From NCBI GenBank assembly GCA_900318395.1, contig ONKL01000055.1, forward strand, positions 1-38,013: a stretch of 38,013 bases of DNA. The letters run 5' to 3'. Under the pieces are notes generated by a model. It saw only the letters and a program-made list of their open reading frames with translations, did not search any database and was not told where the DNA came from. The translations under genes were made by a program, and so were the position numbers. Numbering within the stretch: position 1 is the first letter of the stretch; every line of letters starts with the position of its first letter. The stretch comes from an uncultured Prevotella sp. Its GTDB lineage: Bacteria > Bacteroidota > Bacteroidia > Bacteroidales > Bacteroidaceae. This document shows positions 25,071 through 33,506 of the stretch, one piece after another.

Positions 25071-26238
25071 ATTCAATCAAATAGCAAATGCGTCTGACAA
25101 CAAATCTGGAGTATTCCGCTTAAAATGGAAAGACCAGTACTTCTATAAAGTATATACTCCATTTCAAAGTAAGGTGTTAGATAATCTCTATACCTCTGAC
25201 GGTAAGCCGTTTTATCTGCAAAAAGAGGATTATCAATCATTCAGCCAAGAAGTTAGTGACTGGACGATTGTCTATGTTTTACAACCATCGTCTGAAGTCC
25301 CAAAGTATTCGTATTATCCTGAAGCTGCACCAGAAGATGTACAGGCGTTTTTCGACAAAGTATTTGAAGACGGTTGTACAAATAATGGTATGAACTTCAT
25401 TACCAATCTTAATCCGATTGATGATGACATCATAATAGAATACACAACCCCTCATTATCTCTGTTTGCTCATTAACTCGGAAGAAACCCTAAGGAACATA
25501 TACACAGGCCCCGAGCCCTTACCTCAGATTGATTTCAGCAAATACTCGCTCATTCTTGTCAAAACAAATATTTATAACCCAGATACACAAGACTTGGCGT
25601 TGAATAGACATGCTATTATCGACAATGATAGTGTAGTCTTCAAGGTGTTTTTCGAGCATCAAGACAAGGAGAAAACACAGAAGTATAAATCCTATGATTA
25701 TTACTTCTGGTCGCTCCATCCGAAAATGGCCTTTGATCGTGTGACTTATGAACAATTCACAGATAATGAAATGAAAATCGCTTTCACATTCGACAATCTC
25801 AATCCCTATATACCTTATAAATACCAAAAAGAGAAACCTGAATGGTTTTTGAGCAGCATGACAGATATAGAAGGAAAATTGCATGATGGCCATATTTACG
25901 GTTTCATCTTTTTTGATATTTCTGAGGATTCATTAAAGGCAGATCATAGTGAAAGCCGCTTCTGTGCTCAAATCCTCCAATACAATTGTTCTGGGACATT
26001 TAAGGTCAAGGAACTCCAGGATTCGCTCCAGGATGTAAAAGGAGAAATACAGGTAAAAGTCAAAGAATGCGAGTATCACAGTGACTTTGTAAACCAACCG
26101 TCTCCTTGGCCATTCATACAAAGTTTCATACTTATGGATCATTTTTCCCTTCAAGGTGACACCCTCCTCACATTTGAAGGTCCGAAAGGGATCAAGATGT
26201 GCTTTAGAAAATACGCTATGATTTGGGAGAATCGCTGA
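24898..26238 (+). CDS. Lipoprotein of the LPADPSFDQDIKTEL family, copy 3
   Basis: 446 residues with lipobox LTAC (Cys about 21), then GSDELPADPSFDQDIKTELV and WLADYVSYLEF. The first 57 codons are almost the same as in copy 2; the rest diverges strongly while keeping DYQSF, WTIVYVLQPS and IDFSKYSLIL. The sequence is AT-rich with many Tyr, Asp and Lys residues. No catalytic motif was recognised. It is transcribed alone: 202 bases without a supported gene (26239-26440) precede the yicC gene. It may be an alternative surface module to copies 1 and 2. Confidence 0.85.
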   Translation: MKQNTFMSTLALVAIAFLTACGSDELPADPSFDQDIKTELVDKSQLPEWLADYVSYLEFNQIANASDNKSGVFRLKWKDQYFYKVYTPFQSKVLDNLYTSDGKPFYLQKEDYQSFSQEVSDWTIVYVLQPSSEVPKYSYYPEAAPEDVQAFFDKVFEDGCTNNGMNFITNLNPIDDDIIIEYTTPHYLCLLINSEETLRNIYTGPEPLPQIDFSKYSLILVKTNIYNPDTQDLALNRHAIIDNDSVVFKVFFEHQDKEKTQKYKSYDYYFWSLHPKMAFDRVTYEQFTDNEMKIAFTFDNLNPYIPYKYQKEKPEWFLSSMTDIEGKLHDGHIYGFIFFDISEDSLKADHSESRFCAQILQYNCSGTFKVKELQDSLQDVKGEIQVKVKECEYHSDFVNQPSPWPFIQSFILMDHFSLQGDTLLTFEGPKGIKMCFRKYAMIWENR

Positions 26239-26379
26239 CAATTTATGAATCTAGTGACATATGCAAGCGAAATGAAGAAACTAACCCTCCGCAAATGGGC
26301 CGGAAATTGAGTTAACCATCAGCAGAGGGCAGCTCCATGTGCTGAAAGTAGGCGGAAAAGCCGTAAAAATTCAATAAAA

Positions 26380-26411
26380 TTTGGTTTTTCACTTACTTCT
26401 TTGTATCTTTG
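26380..26411 (+). promoter_or_regulatory. Promoter of the yicC-gmk-nadD operon
   Basis: TTTG (26380-26383), 20 bases, TATCTTTG (26404-26411): a full consensus match, 29 bases before ATG 26441. No internal promoter as good was seen down to 33459. Confidence 0.85.
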
Positions 26412-26440
26412 TAGCGGTTTTTATTAAATAAGGTACACAC

Positions 26441-27316
26441 ATGATACAATCAATGACTGGCTACGGCAAGGCAGTCGTAGCTTACAAAGACAAGAAAATC
26501 CATGTAGAGGTGAAGTCGCTGAACTCCAAGCAGCTTGACCTGAACACACGTATCGCAGCCCTCTATCGCGAGAAGGAGATGGAGATGCGCCAGATGGTGG
26601 CTGAGGCCCTCATCAGGGGAAAAGTCGACATGAGCGTCTGGATAGAGAAGGATATGGCCGTCGACCCTACCCCCATCAATGCAGCACTCGTGGAGAACTA
26701 CTACCAGCAGATCAAGAGCATCTCTGAGAAGACGGGCATCCCCGTGCCTGAAGACTGGTTCTACACCCTGCTCCGTATGCCCGATGTGCTGACAAAGACT
26801 GACACGGAGGAGCTGGAGGAGGAAGAGTGGCAAACGGTGAAGGGAGCTGTGAGCGAGGCCCTGAAGAATCTTGTTGACTTCCGTACCCAGGAGGGAGCTG
26901 CCCTGCAGAAGAAGTTCACGGAGAAGATCGACAATATCGCCATCCTGCTGGCAGAGATCGAGCCCTACGAAAAGAGTCGCGTGGAGAAGATCAAGCAGCG
27001 CATCGTGGAGGGTCTGCAGCAGATTCCTGGGGTGGACTACGACAATAACCGTCTGGAGCAGGAGCTGATCTACTACATCGAGAAACTCGACATCAGTGAG
27101 GAGAAGCAGCGCCTGACAAACCATCTGAAGTACTTCCGCGACACGATGAACGAGCCTGCAGGACAAGGTAAGAAGCTCGGCTTCATCGCTCAGGAGATGG
27201 GGCGCGAGATCAACACCACTGGCTCGAAGTCGAACCAAGCTGAGATGCAGAACATCGTCGTCAAAATGAAGGACGAGCTCGAGCAGATCAAGGAGCAAGT
27301 GCTAAACGCTTTATAA
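26441..27316 (+). CDS. yicC: YicC/YloC family endoribonuclease-like protein
   Basis: 291 residues, full length for the family. It opens MIQSMTGYGKAVVAYKDKKI, the hallmark of the YicC N-terminal domain (about 1-155), and ends in the DUF1732 domain (about 200-291) with YFRDTMNEPAGQGKKLGFI and ETNT-like REINTTGSKSNQAEMQ. Members in E. coli and Bacillus are reported RNA-cleaving proteins acting on small RNAs. Cytoplasmic. Its position upstream of guanylate kinase is a common pairing in bacteria. First gene of a probable seven-gene transcript. Confidence 0.95.
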   Translation: MIQSMTGYGKAVVAYKDKKIHVEVKSLNSKQLDLNTRIAALYREKEMEMRQMVAEALIRGKVDMSVWIEKDMAVDPTPINAALVENYYQQIKSISEKTGIPVPEDWFYTLLRMPDVLTKTDTEELEEEEWQTVKGAVSEALKNLVDFRTQEGAALQKKFTEKIDNIAILLAEIEPYEKSRVEKIKQRIVEGLQQIPGVDYDNNRLEQELIYYIEKLDISEEKQRLTNHLKYFRDTMNEPAGQGKKLGFIAQEMGREINTTGSKSNQAEMQNIVVKMKDELEQIKEQVLNAL

Positions 27317-27350
27317 GGCGTTGAGTTGGTAAACTCTAAACTTCAAAATA

Positions 27351-27926
27351 ATGAGAGGCAGACTAATCATCTTCAGCGCTCCCAGCGGAACGGGAAAGTC
27401 GACGATTATCTCGTGGCTGATGAAGGAGCACCAGGAACTGAACCTGGCATTCTCGATATCCTGCACGTCAAGGGCACCGAGAGGTACAGAACAGAATGGC
27501 GTGGAGTATTTCTTCATCTCACCAGAGGAGTTTCGCAACCGTATCGAGAACAATGAATTCCTGGAGTATGAGGAGGTGTATACCGACCGTTACTACGGCA
27601 CACTGAAATCGCAGGTGGAGAATCAGCTTGCGGCTGGACAGAACGTGGTGTTCGACGTCGACGTGAAAGGTGGTGTGAACATCAAGAAGTTCTATGGCGA
27701 CAAGGCCCTGAGCATCTTCATCCAGCCCCCATCGATTGGCGAGCTCCGCCGCCGCCTCGAAAGCAGGGGTACGGACACGCCTGAGGTCATCGCCCAGCGC
27801 ATCGCTCGTGCTGAGTTCGAGCTGACTTTTGCAGAGAAGTTCGACAAGATTGTTGTCAACGATATCCTGGAATATGCTGAGGCCGATGCCTTGGCTGCGA
27901 TACAAGAGTTCTTGAATGTGGAATGA
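27351..27926 (+). CDS. gmk: Guanylate kinase
   Basis: 191 residues with the P-loop SAPSGTGKST (9-18), GMP-binding segment ISCTSRAPRGTEQNGVEYFF (about 36-55), EYEEVYTDRYYGT and the lid/adenine-binding region RLESRGTDTPEVIAQRI. It phosphorylates GMP to GDP with ATP in the cytoplasm and is essential for nucleotide supply. The gene follows yicC by 34 bases. The last two codons and the stop merge into heptamer repeats that run to nadD. Confidence 0.97.
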   Translation: MRGRLIIFSAPSGTGKSTIISWLMKEHQELNLAFSISCTSRAPRGTEQNGVEYFFISPEEFRNRIENNEFLEYEEVYTDRYYGTLKSQVENQLAAGQNVVFDVDVKGGVNIKKFYGDKALSIFIQPPSIGELRRRLESRGTDTPEVIAQRIARAEFELTFAEKFDKIVVNDILEYAEADALAAIQEFLNVE

Positions 27927-27981
27927 GGAATGTGGAATGTGGAATGAGGAATGAGGAATGTGGAATGAGGAATGTGGAATG
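27914..27981 (+). repeat. Heptamer repeat tract (GGAATGT/GGAATGA) between gmk and nadD
   Basis: About nine heptamers connect the gmk stop to the nadD start. Units contain TGA and several ATG triplets in different frames; the last ATG (27979) is the nadD start. Confidence 0.88.
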
Positions 27982-28512
27982 ATTAGGACTGGCATTTTTG
28001 GAGGGTCATTCAATCCCATCCACAATGGGCATATCGCGCTGGCGCTGCAACTGAAAGAACAGGCAGGGCTCGACGAGGTGTGGCTGATGGTCTCTCCGCA
28101 GAATCCCATGAAACAATCCAGCGACCTCGCCGACGATGAGCAGCGACTGGAGATGGCCCGTCTGGCTGTCGAAGGGGTTGCAGGCATCACCGTCAGCGAC
28201 TATGAGATGCATCTGCCTAGACCTTCCTACACCTGGAACACGCTGGAGGCACTCACGAATGACTATCCTGAGCGGCAGTTCGTGCTGATGATCGGAGGCG
28301 ACAACTGGGCGATCTTCGACAAGTGGTATCGAGCCGACGACATCAAGCAGAAGTTTGAGATCATCGTCTACACCAGAACACCTGGCGATCCTGGTTTCAT
28401 CGACATCTCCAGCACAGCCATCCGCCAGCGCATCCGTCAGGGAAAAGGCATCAGCAAAATGGTGCCCAAGACTGTAGCGGAATATATTAAGGAAAATAGG
28501 CTCTATGCGTAA
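27979..28512 (+). CDS. nadD: Nicotinate-nucleotide adenylyltransferase
   Basis: 177 residues from ATG 27979. The nucleotidyltransferase signature GGSFNPIHNGH (8-18) is followed by MVSPQNPMK and a C-terminal ISSTAIRQRIRQG that binds the ATP phosphates. It joins ATP and nicotinate mononucleotide to give deamido-NAD in NAD synthesis. An in-frame ATG at 27958 would add seven residues encoded only by heptamer repeats and is rejected because the family begins directly with the strand before GGSF. The 3' end overlaps the next gene by 8 bases. Confidence 0.96.
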   Translation: MIRTGIFGGSFNPIHNGHIALALQLKEQAGLDEVWLMVSPQNPMKQSSDLADDEQRLEMARLAVEGVAGITVSDYEMHLPRPSYTWNTLEALTNDYPERQFVLMIGGDNWAIFDKWYRADDIKQKFEIIVYTRTPGDPGFIDISSTAIRQRIRQGKGISKMVPKTVAEYIKENRLYA

Positions 28513-30355
28513 ACGCCGCAAAAACCATATCAACCCCCTGAAGTGGATTGGCTGGTTGTTCAGTCCGATACTGAATAACGGCGCCTTCTTCGTCTTTATG
28601 TTCGCCCTGGGCTGGCTCTGTACGCAGCTCGAAATCATGCCCTACTATCTGAGGGACCGTGGTGCCAAACCCTACGAACTCTCTGCGCCAGAACTCTTCC
28701 TCGACATCTACGCCATCTGTGCCCTGCTGATGCTGATCCCACGCAAGATTCGCATCTTCTTCAAAGCCCTGATTTACATCTTCTTTTATGGTCTGGCTAT
28801 CGTCGACATGTACTGCTATGTCAGGTTCGAGTCGACGCTGACCCCAACGATGCTGATGCTTGTCAACGAGACCAACGGGCATGAGGCTCGGGAATTCCTG
28901 ACGGGCTATCTCAGTTGGGATATCATCAAGTCAAGCGTGGGCTGGATTCTGCTGCTGATACTTGCGCACTTCCTCTGGACTGTCATCAGGCTTTATCTCG
29001 GCAAGATGCACCAACGGATGGTTCTGCCAAAGGTCAACGAGGGCCTCATCACTGGCCTCAAAGCCGTCATGGGCTGCGTCGTGGCCTGGATGCTCTTCAG
29101 CACCATCAGCCAGACATGGGATAATAAGGTGGCGATGCACAGGCTCTTCACCTGCAATACCATCGGAGAGGTGGAGCACGAACTGACCCGTAAGGATCAG
29201 GCCAAACTCTATGTCCCCGTCTATCGCCTGGCCTTTGGTGTCTATGTCAACCGTCTGGCTTCCAAGCAGATCGTACAACTGAAGGCTGCCAGCAGACTGG
29301 TTCAGGTGGACAGCTGCAGCTATCGCGTGCCCAACATCGTGCTGGTGATTGGTGAGAGCTACAACAAGCATCACTCCCAGCTCTACGGCTATCAGAAAGA
29401 GACGACACCCTATCAGATGATGATGGCCGAAGATGGTTCGCTCATTCCGTTTACTGATGTGGTGTCTTCGTGGAATCTGACGAGCTTTGTCTTCAAGCAC
29501 ATGCTGTCGCTCTATGCCGTCGGCGATAGTGGCGAGTGGTGCGACAAGCCTCTTTTCCCAGAGGTGTTCCGCAAGGCTGGCTATCACGTAACGTTTATCA
29601 CCAACCAGTTCCTGCCCAAGGCGAAGGAGGCCGTCTATGACTTCAGCGGCAACTTCTTCCTGAACGATCCAGAACTGAGCGACAGGCAATTCGATGTTCG
29701 CAATACCCAGACCTACAGTTTTGACGAGGGTCTCCTGAAGGCCTATGATCAATGTTCTAAGCCCGATGGAAAATGTAAGGGAAACCTCGTGATTTTCCAC
29801 CTGATGGGTTCGCACGTCGACTATCGGGCCCGTTATCCTCGCAAGACGTTCACCCACTTCACACCTTCGATGTATGACCGCCCTGAACTGACTGACAAGC
29901 AGAAGCGCATCCTCGCGGAATACGACAATTCGCTCAGATACAACGACTCTATCCTCTATGCCATCACCCAGCGCTTTGCCGATAAGGATGCTGTGGTGAT
30001 CTATATGCCCGATCACGGTGAGGAGATCTTCGACGGCAAGCCCTATATGTATGGTCGCATGCATGGGGCGAACATCGATTATCGCCTGGCACGCAACGAG
30101 ATGGAGATACCTTTCTGGATATGGGGCTCGCCTCAGTATCTGTGGAATCATCCCTATGGCTGGCTGGCGATTCAGAACGCCAAGGACCGCCCGATGATGA
30201 CTGATGCGCTGCCTCATCTGCTGCTCTATCTGGGTGGCATCTCCACCCCACTCTATCGAAAGGATCTTGACATCGTCAGTCCTGACTATAACCTGAAGCG
30301 CCCTCGCATCCTGAAAGGGGTCACGGACTATGATGAAGTGAAGAATGAAGAGTGA
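28505..30355 (+). CDS. Phosphoethanolamine transferase-like membrane sulfatase-fold enzyme
   Basis: 616 residues: about five membrane helices in the first 200 (e.g. 27-45, 64-80, 88-106, 146-164, 187-202) and a periplasmic alkaline-phosphatase-fold domain (about 275-590). Visible site motifs: VIGESYNKHHSQLYGY (about 281-296; nucleophile position occupied by Ser285 where EptA has Thr), LMGSHVDYRARYP (about 433), YMPDHGEE (about 499) and RMHGANIDYR. The family moves phosphoethanolamine from phosphatidylethanolamine to lipid A, core sugars or other glycans. Which acceptor is used here is not known. The gene overlaps nadD by 8 bases and is followed by other envelope genes. Confidence 0.88.
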   Translation: MRKRRKNHINPLKWIGWLFSPILNNGAFFVFMFALGWLCTQLEIMPYYLRDRGAKPYELSAPELFLDIYAICALLMLIPRKIRIFFKALIYIFFYGLAIVDMYCYVRFESTLTPTMLMLVNETNGHEAREFLTGYLSWDIIKSSVGWILLLILAHFLWTVIRLYLGKMHQRMVLPKVNEGLITGLKAVMGCVVAWMLFSTISQTWDNKVAMHRLFTCNTIGEVEHELTRKDQAKLYVPVYRLAFGVYVNRLASKQIVQLKAASRLVQVDSCSYRVPNIVLVIGESYNKHHSQLYGYQKETTPYQMMMAEDGSLIPFTDVVSSWNLTSFVFKHMLSLYAVGDSGEWCDKPLFPEVFRKAGYHVTFITNQFLPKAKEAVYDFSGNFFLNDPELSDRQFDVRNTQTYSFDEGLLKAYDQCSKPDGKCKGNLVIFHLMGSHVDYRARYPRKTFTHFTPSMYDRPELTDKQKRILAEYDNSLRYNDSILYAITQRFADKDAVVIYMPDHGEEIFDGKPYMYGRMHGANIDYRLARNEMEIPFWIWGSPQYLWNHPYGWLAIQNAKDRPMMTDALPHLLLYLGGISTPLYRKDLDIVSPDYNLKRPRILKGVTDYDEVKNEE

Positions 30356-30378
30356 AGAGTGAAGAATGAAGAATGATA
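30334..30378 (+). repeat. Heptamer repeat tract (GAAGAGT/GAAGAAT) before the acyltransferase gene
   Basis: Six degenerate heptamers span the last codons of the transferase (EVKNEE, stop at 30353-30355) and lead to the next start. TGA is present in most units. Confidence 0.8.
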
Positions 30379-31472
30379 TGAAGGAGATGCTGACAAAGGC
30401 TGAGTGCTCGGCGATGAGGGGGATTGCCATCCTCGCCATCATGCTGCACAATTTCTGCCACTTCAACGGCAAGATTGTGCAGGAGAACGAGTATCAGTTC
30501 ATCGACTTCAACAACGACCGTCTGTGGCAGGTGCTCTCGAACCCCACAGAACTGCTGCCTGTACATCTGCTTTCTTATTTCGGACATTACGGGGTGCCTG
30601 TGTTCCTCTTCCTCAGTGGCTTCGGACTGGTCAGGAAATATGAGACCTCTCCCAGCCTCCCCAAAGGTTTCATCCTTTATCATTATCTGAAACTCTTCAG
30701 GATGCTCATCGTAGGCTTCTCGATCTTCCTGATGGTCGACGCTGTGACCCCAGGACGCTTTGCCTTCCATTGGGAAAACGTGCTGGCCCAGCTGCTCATG
30801 TATATCAATGTGCTGCCTCAGCCTGATAAGATCATCTGGCCAGGCATCTACTGGTTTTTCGGACTGATGCTGCAGCTCTATATCGTCTATCGCCTGCTGA
30901 TCTTTCGCAGGAGTTCGTGGATGGTAGTTGGGCTGATTATCGTATGCTGGCTGCTGCAGGTCTTCTGCGAACCAGACGGTGAAGTCATCAATCGCCTGCG
31001 CTATAACTGTATCGGAGGTATGCTCCCCTTTGGATTAGGCATCCTTTTGGCGCGAAGTTCTCTACGGGAGGGCCGTTTGTCCCATGGGGTGGGACAACTC
31101 GTCCCATGGGGTGGGACAATCAGTCCCATGGGGTGGGACATCTTTTGGGCAGTAACCTTTCTGCTGGCTTCCCTGCTTGTGTTCGTGATGAGCCTTAACT
31201 TCCAAGCCTGGCTTTGGATTCCTGTCTTCATTATCATCGGCACCGTCGCCCTGGTAAAGCTGATGCCTGAGTGCGTGCTGAAGCTGTTCGTCTGGTTCGG
31301 CAGCATCTCTGCGGCGATGTTCGTGGCTCATCCCATCGTGCGCAAACTCTTCATCACCGTCGCCTGGAAACAGGACATCTACGACGGACTGATGCTCTAT
31401 GTCGTTGTGACTATCGCCCTCTCGTGGGCTGTGAAACAGATTATCGATCATATCCCATCGCCCAAGCTATGA
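30378..31472 (+). CDS. Acyltransferase family 3 membrane protein with internal 22-base repeats
   Basis: 364 residues from ATG 30378 (an in-frame ATG at 30366 lies in heptamer repeats). The opening MRGIAILAIMLHNFCHF is the acyltransferase-3 motif with the catalytic-type His after the first helix, and about ten membrane helices follow. Such enzymes O-acetylate or otherwise acylate sugars of surface polysaccharides. Residues about 234-255 (SHGVGQL / VPWGGTI / SPMGWDI) come from three tandem 22-base repeats read in three different frames and sit between helices, so they look like an insertion tolerated by the fold. The stop overlaps the next start as ATGA. Confidence 0.85.
   Translation: MKEMLTKAECSAMRGIAILAIMLHNFCHFNGKIVQENEYQFIDFNNDRLWQVLSNPTELLPVHLLSYFGHYGVPVFLFLSGFGLVRKYETSPSLPKGFILYHYLKLFRMLIVGFSIFLMVDAVTPGRFAFHWENVLAQLLMYINVLPQPDKIIWPGIYWFFGLMLQLYIVYRLLIFRRSSWMVVGLIIVCWLLQVFCEPDGEVINRLRYNCIGGMLPFGLGILLARSSLREGRLSHGVGQLVPWGGTISPMGWDIFWAVTFLLASLLVFVMSLNFQAWLWIPVFIIIGTVALVKLMPECVLKLFVWFGSISAAMFVAHPIVRKLFITVAWKQDIYDGLMLYVVVTIALSWAVKQIIDHIPSPKL
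31079..31140. repeat. Three 22-base palindromic repeats inside the acyltransferase gene
   Basis: GTCCCATGGGGTGGGACA occurs at 31079, 31101 and 31123; each unit has 6-base inverted ends (GTCCCA/TGGGAC). The only differences are in the four-base joints. Gain or loss of one unit would shift the frame (22 = 1 modulo 3); three units keep it. Confidence 0.9.
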
Positions 31473-32053
31473 ATAAGATCTATGCCTTCGACTTTGACGG
31501 AACGCTGACAAGGCGCGATACGCTCTTGGAGTTTATCCGCTATTCCTGTGGCAATAAGGCTTTCTGCAAAGGATTCCTGCGATACAGCCCTTTGCTGGTG
31601 CTGATGAAACTTGGCCAGTATCCCAACTGGAAAGTGAAACAGAAGGTGTTTGCTTATTTCTTCAAAGGCATGCCCCTCAAGGATTTTGACCAGCAAGGGC
31701 GGCTGTTTGCCCTCGATAATCAGCACTTGCTCAGGCCCAAAGGGGTCGATATGGTGAAAAAGGCGCAGGCAGAAGATGCTGAGGTGCTCATTGTGAGTGC
31801 GAGCATCGATAACTGGGTGAAACCCTTCTTCCATGGGGTGAAGGTGGTGGGCACTCAGGTAGAAGTGAAGGATGGACGCCTGACGGGACATTTCCTCACC
31901 AAGAACTGCTACGGACAGGAGAAGGTGAATCGCATCCTCGCCCTTTATCCCCATCGTAACGAATACGAACTCATAGCCTATGGCGACAGTGCTGGTGACA
32001 AAGAAATGCTAGCCTTTGCCGACGAGGCTCATTATAAACCGTTTCGCGTATGA
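31469..32053 (+). CDS. HAD-IB family hydrolase (phosphatase)
   Basis: 194 residues from ATG 31469. Motif I is FDFDGTLTRRD (Asp8 nucleophile, Asp10), motif II SAS (about 109-111) and motif III YGDSAGDKEML (about 171-181), giving a phosphoserine-phosphatase-like HAD-IB enzyme. It removes phosphate from a small metabolite or lipid head group; some relatives act on phosphatidylglycerol phosphate or lysophospholipid intermediates. Both ends overlap neighbours as ATGA, indicating coupled translation with the acyltransferase and the DUF6080 gene, so its substrate may be a lipid-linked intermediate (inference). Confidence 0.9.
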   Translation: MNKIYAFDFDGTLTRRDTLLEFIRYSCGNKAFCKGFLRYSPLLVLMKLGQYPNWKVKQKVFAYFFKGMPLKDFDQQGRLFALDNQHLLRPKGVDMVKKAQAEDAEVLIVSASIDNWVKPFFHGVKVVGTQVEVKDGRLTGHFLTKNCYGQEKVNRILALYPHRNEYELIAYGDSAGDKEMLAFADEAHYKPFRV

Positions 32054-33459
32054 ATCCGTTTAAGATTTTCAAGTTGAAGCCTGAAGAACGCATACAGGCA
32101 GGTGTGATGTTGCTGGTGATTGTTGTGCTCAACGGACTGTTCATCTGGCGTATGCACGATCTGTTTCTGCAGGAGGGCTTCGGCCCTTATTGGAAGGTGT
32201 TCGAGCGCGAGTTGCATCTCTCGGGCTACGACCCTCTGACGTATCTGGGCATTACCGATTGGGATACAGTCTACAACGTTTACCGTCATCCGCTGCTGGC
32301 ATTTATGATCTGGCCTTTCTGGCTGCTGAATCAGGGGCTGACGGCCTTGCTGGGCGTGAACTGCGTGCAGTATCTCGTAGCCCTGCCTGTCATCGTGGCT
32401 TCGTTCTACTCTTACATCTTTATATATAGGATTCATCGCGAAGTGATCATGCTGGGGCGTTACGATGCTACGCTGCTTTCAGTCTTCTACTTCTCGTTTG
32501 CCTATATCATGCTCTCAGTCATTGTGCCCGATCATTTTACGATCTCGATGTTCCTACTGCTGATAACGCTCTATATCTCAGGCAGATGCATCCAGAAGAG
32601 GCGCGAGTTCAAATGGTGGCAGTCGGCATTGTTGTTCTTCATCACGGCAGGCGTCACGCTGAGCAATGGTGTGAAGACGTTTCTCTCAGGCTTCTTCGTG
32701 AATCTGCGCGACTTTTTCCGTCCGAAGTATCTGCTGTTGGCCGTTATCCTGCCTGCTGCCCTGCTCTGGGGTGTTGCCGTATGGGAATATCGCACGTTTG
32801 CGCTGCCCAAGGAGCTGGCCCGTCAGGAGGCTAAGGCTGCCAAAGAGAAGCGAATAGAGGAGCAAGTGGCCCAGATGTCGCCTGAAATGCGCAAGAACTA
32901 TGAGAAGCGTCAGGAGCGGCGTGCTGCCCGTCTGAAGGCTCAGGCTGAGAAATCGGGCACACCCATGAAGAACTATGGTTTCTGGAAATGGACGGATATC
33001 ACCACCTCGCGCATCGAGACCATCTATGAGAACCTCTTTGGCGAGACCATCCAGTTTCATCGCAAGCATTTCCTGGAGGACACACTGGTGTTCCGTCCTG
33101 TGTTCGTGAAGTACGACTGGTTGTGGAGCTATGTTGTCGAGGGGATTATCCTGTTGCTTTTTGCCGTCGGCCTCTGTTGTGGCTGGCGTTCGCGCTTTCT
33201 CTGGATGAGCCTCTCCTACTTCGGCTTCGACATGTTCATCCATCTGATACTGGGCTTTGGCATCAACGAGATCTTCATCATGGCACCCCACTGGCTCTTC
33301 GTCATTCCTCTGGCTATCGCCTACGCCTTCAAGAAGGCCAAAAAGAATCAGCACAAGGTCCTCCAACTATCGGTCCTTGCGCTGACTGCTTATCTGTTGG
33401 TCTATAACGGCTGCCTCTTGGTAGATTTCCTCCTCTCCCCCATCCGCGCCGTGCTGTAG
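32050..33459 (+). CDS. Polytopic membrane protein, DUF6080-like
   Basis: 469 residues with about ten membrane helices (for example 17-35, 80-98, 107-127, 140-165, 200-220, 230-245, 360-380) and a charged cytoplasmic-type segment at about 255-305 (KELARQEAKAAKEKRIEEQV and following, ending near QAEKSG). The aspartates and the WDTVYN/PDHF motifs in early loops resemble GT-C type glycosyltransferases (inference). Bacteroidota proteins of this type are annotated DUF6080 and often follow a HAD-IB gene, as here. Last gene of the yicC operon. Function unknown; probably envelope glycan or lipid assembly. Confidence 0.8.
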   Translation: MNPFKIFKLKPEERIQAGVMLLVIVVLNGLFIWRMHDLFLQEGFGPYWKVFERELHLSGYDPLTYLGITDWDTVYNVYRHPLLAFMIWPFWLLNQGLTALLGVNCVQYLVALPVIVASFYSYIFIYRIHREVIMLGRYDATLLSVFYFSFAYIMLSVIVPDHFTISMFLLLITLYISGRCIQKRREFKWWQSALLFFITAGVTLSNGVKTFLSGFFVNLRDFFRPKYLLLAVILPAALLWGVAVWEYRTFALPKELARQEAKAAKEKRIEEQVAQMSPEMRKNYEKRQERRAARLKAQAEKSGTPMKNYGFWKWTDITTSRIETIYENLFGETIQFHRKHFLEDTLVFRPVFVKYDWLWSYVVEGIILLLFAVGLCCGWRSRFLWMSLSYFGFDMFIHLILGFGINEIFIMAPHWLFVIPLAIAYAFKKAKKNQHKVLQLSVLALTAYLLVYNGCLLVDFLLSPIRAVL

Positions 33460-33506
33460 ACACTTTCAAGACAAGAATTCTATATTTATTTCAACGTTCA
33501 TCAATC

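Noticed and set aside
26245-26310. 21-codon frame (MNLVTYASEMKKLTLRKWAGN) and a nearby LKVGGKAVKI-like stretch in the gap before yicC
   Set aside because: Too short; faint resemblance to the start of an amino-acid kinase is not enough to call a pseudogene.
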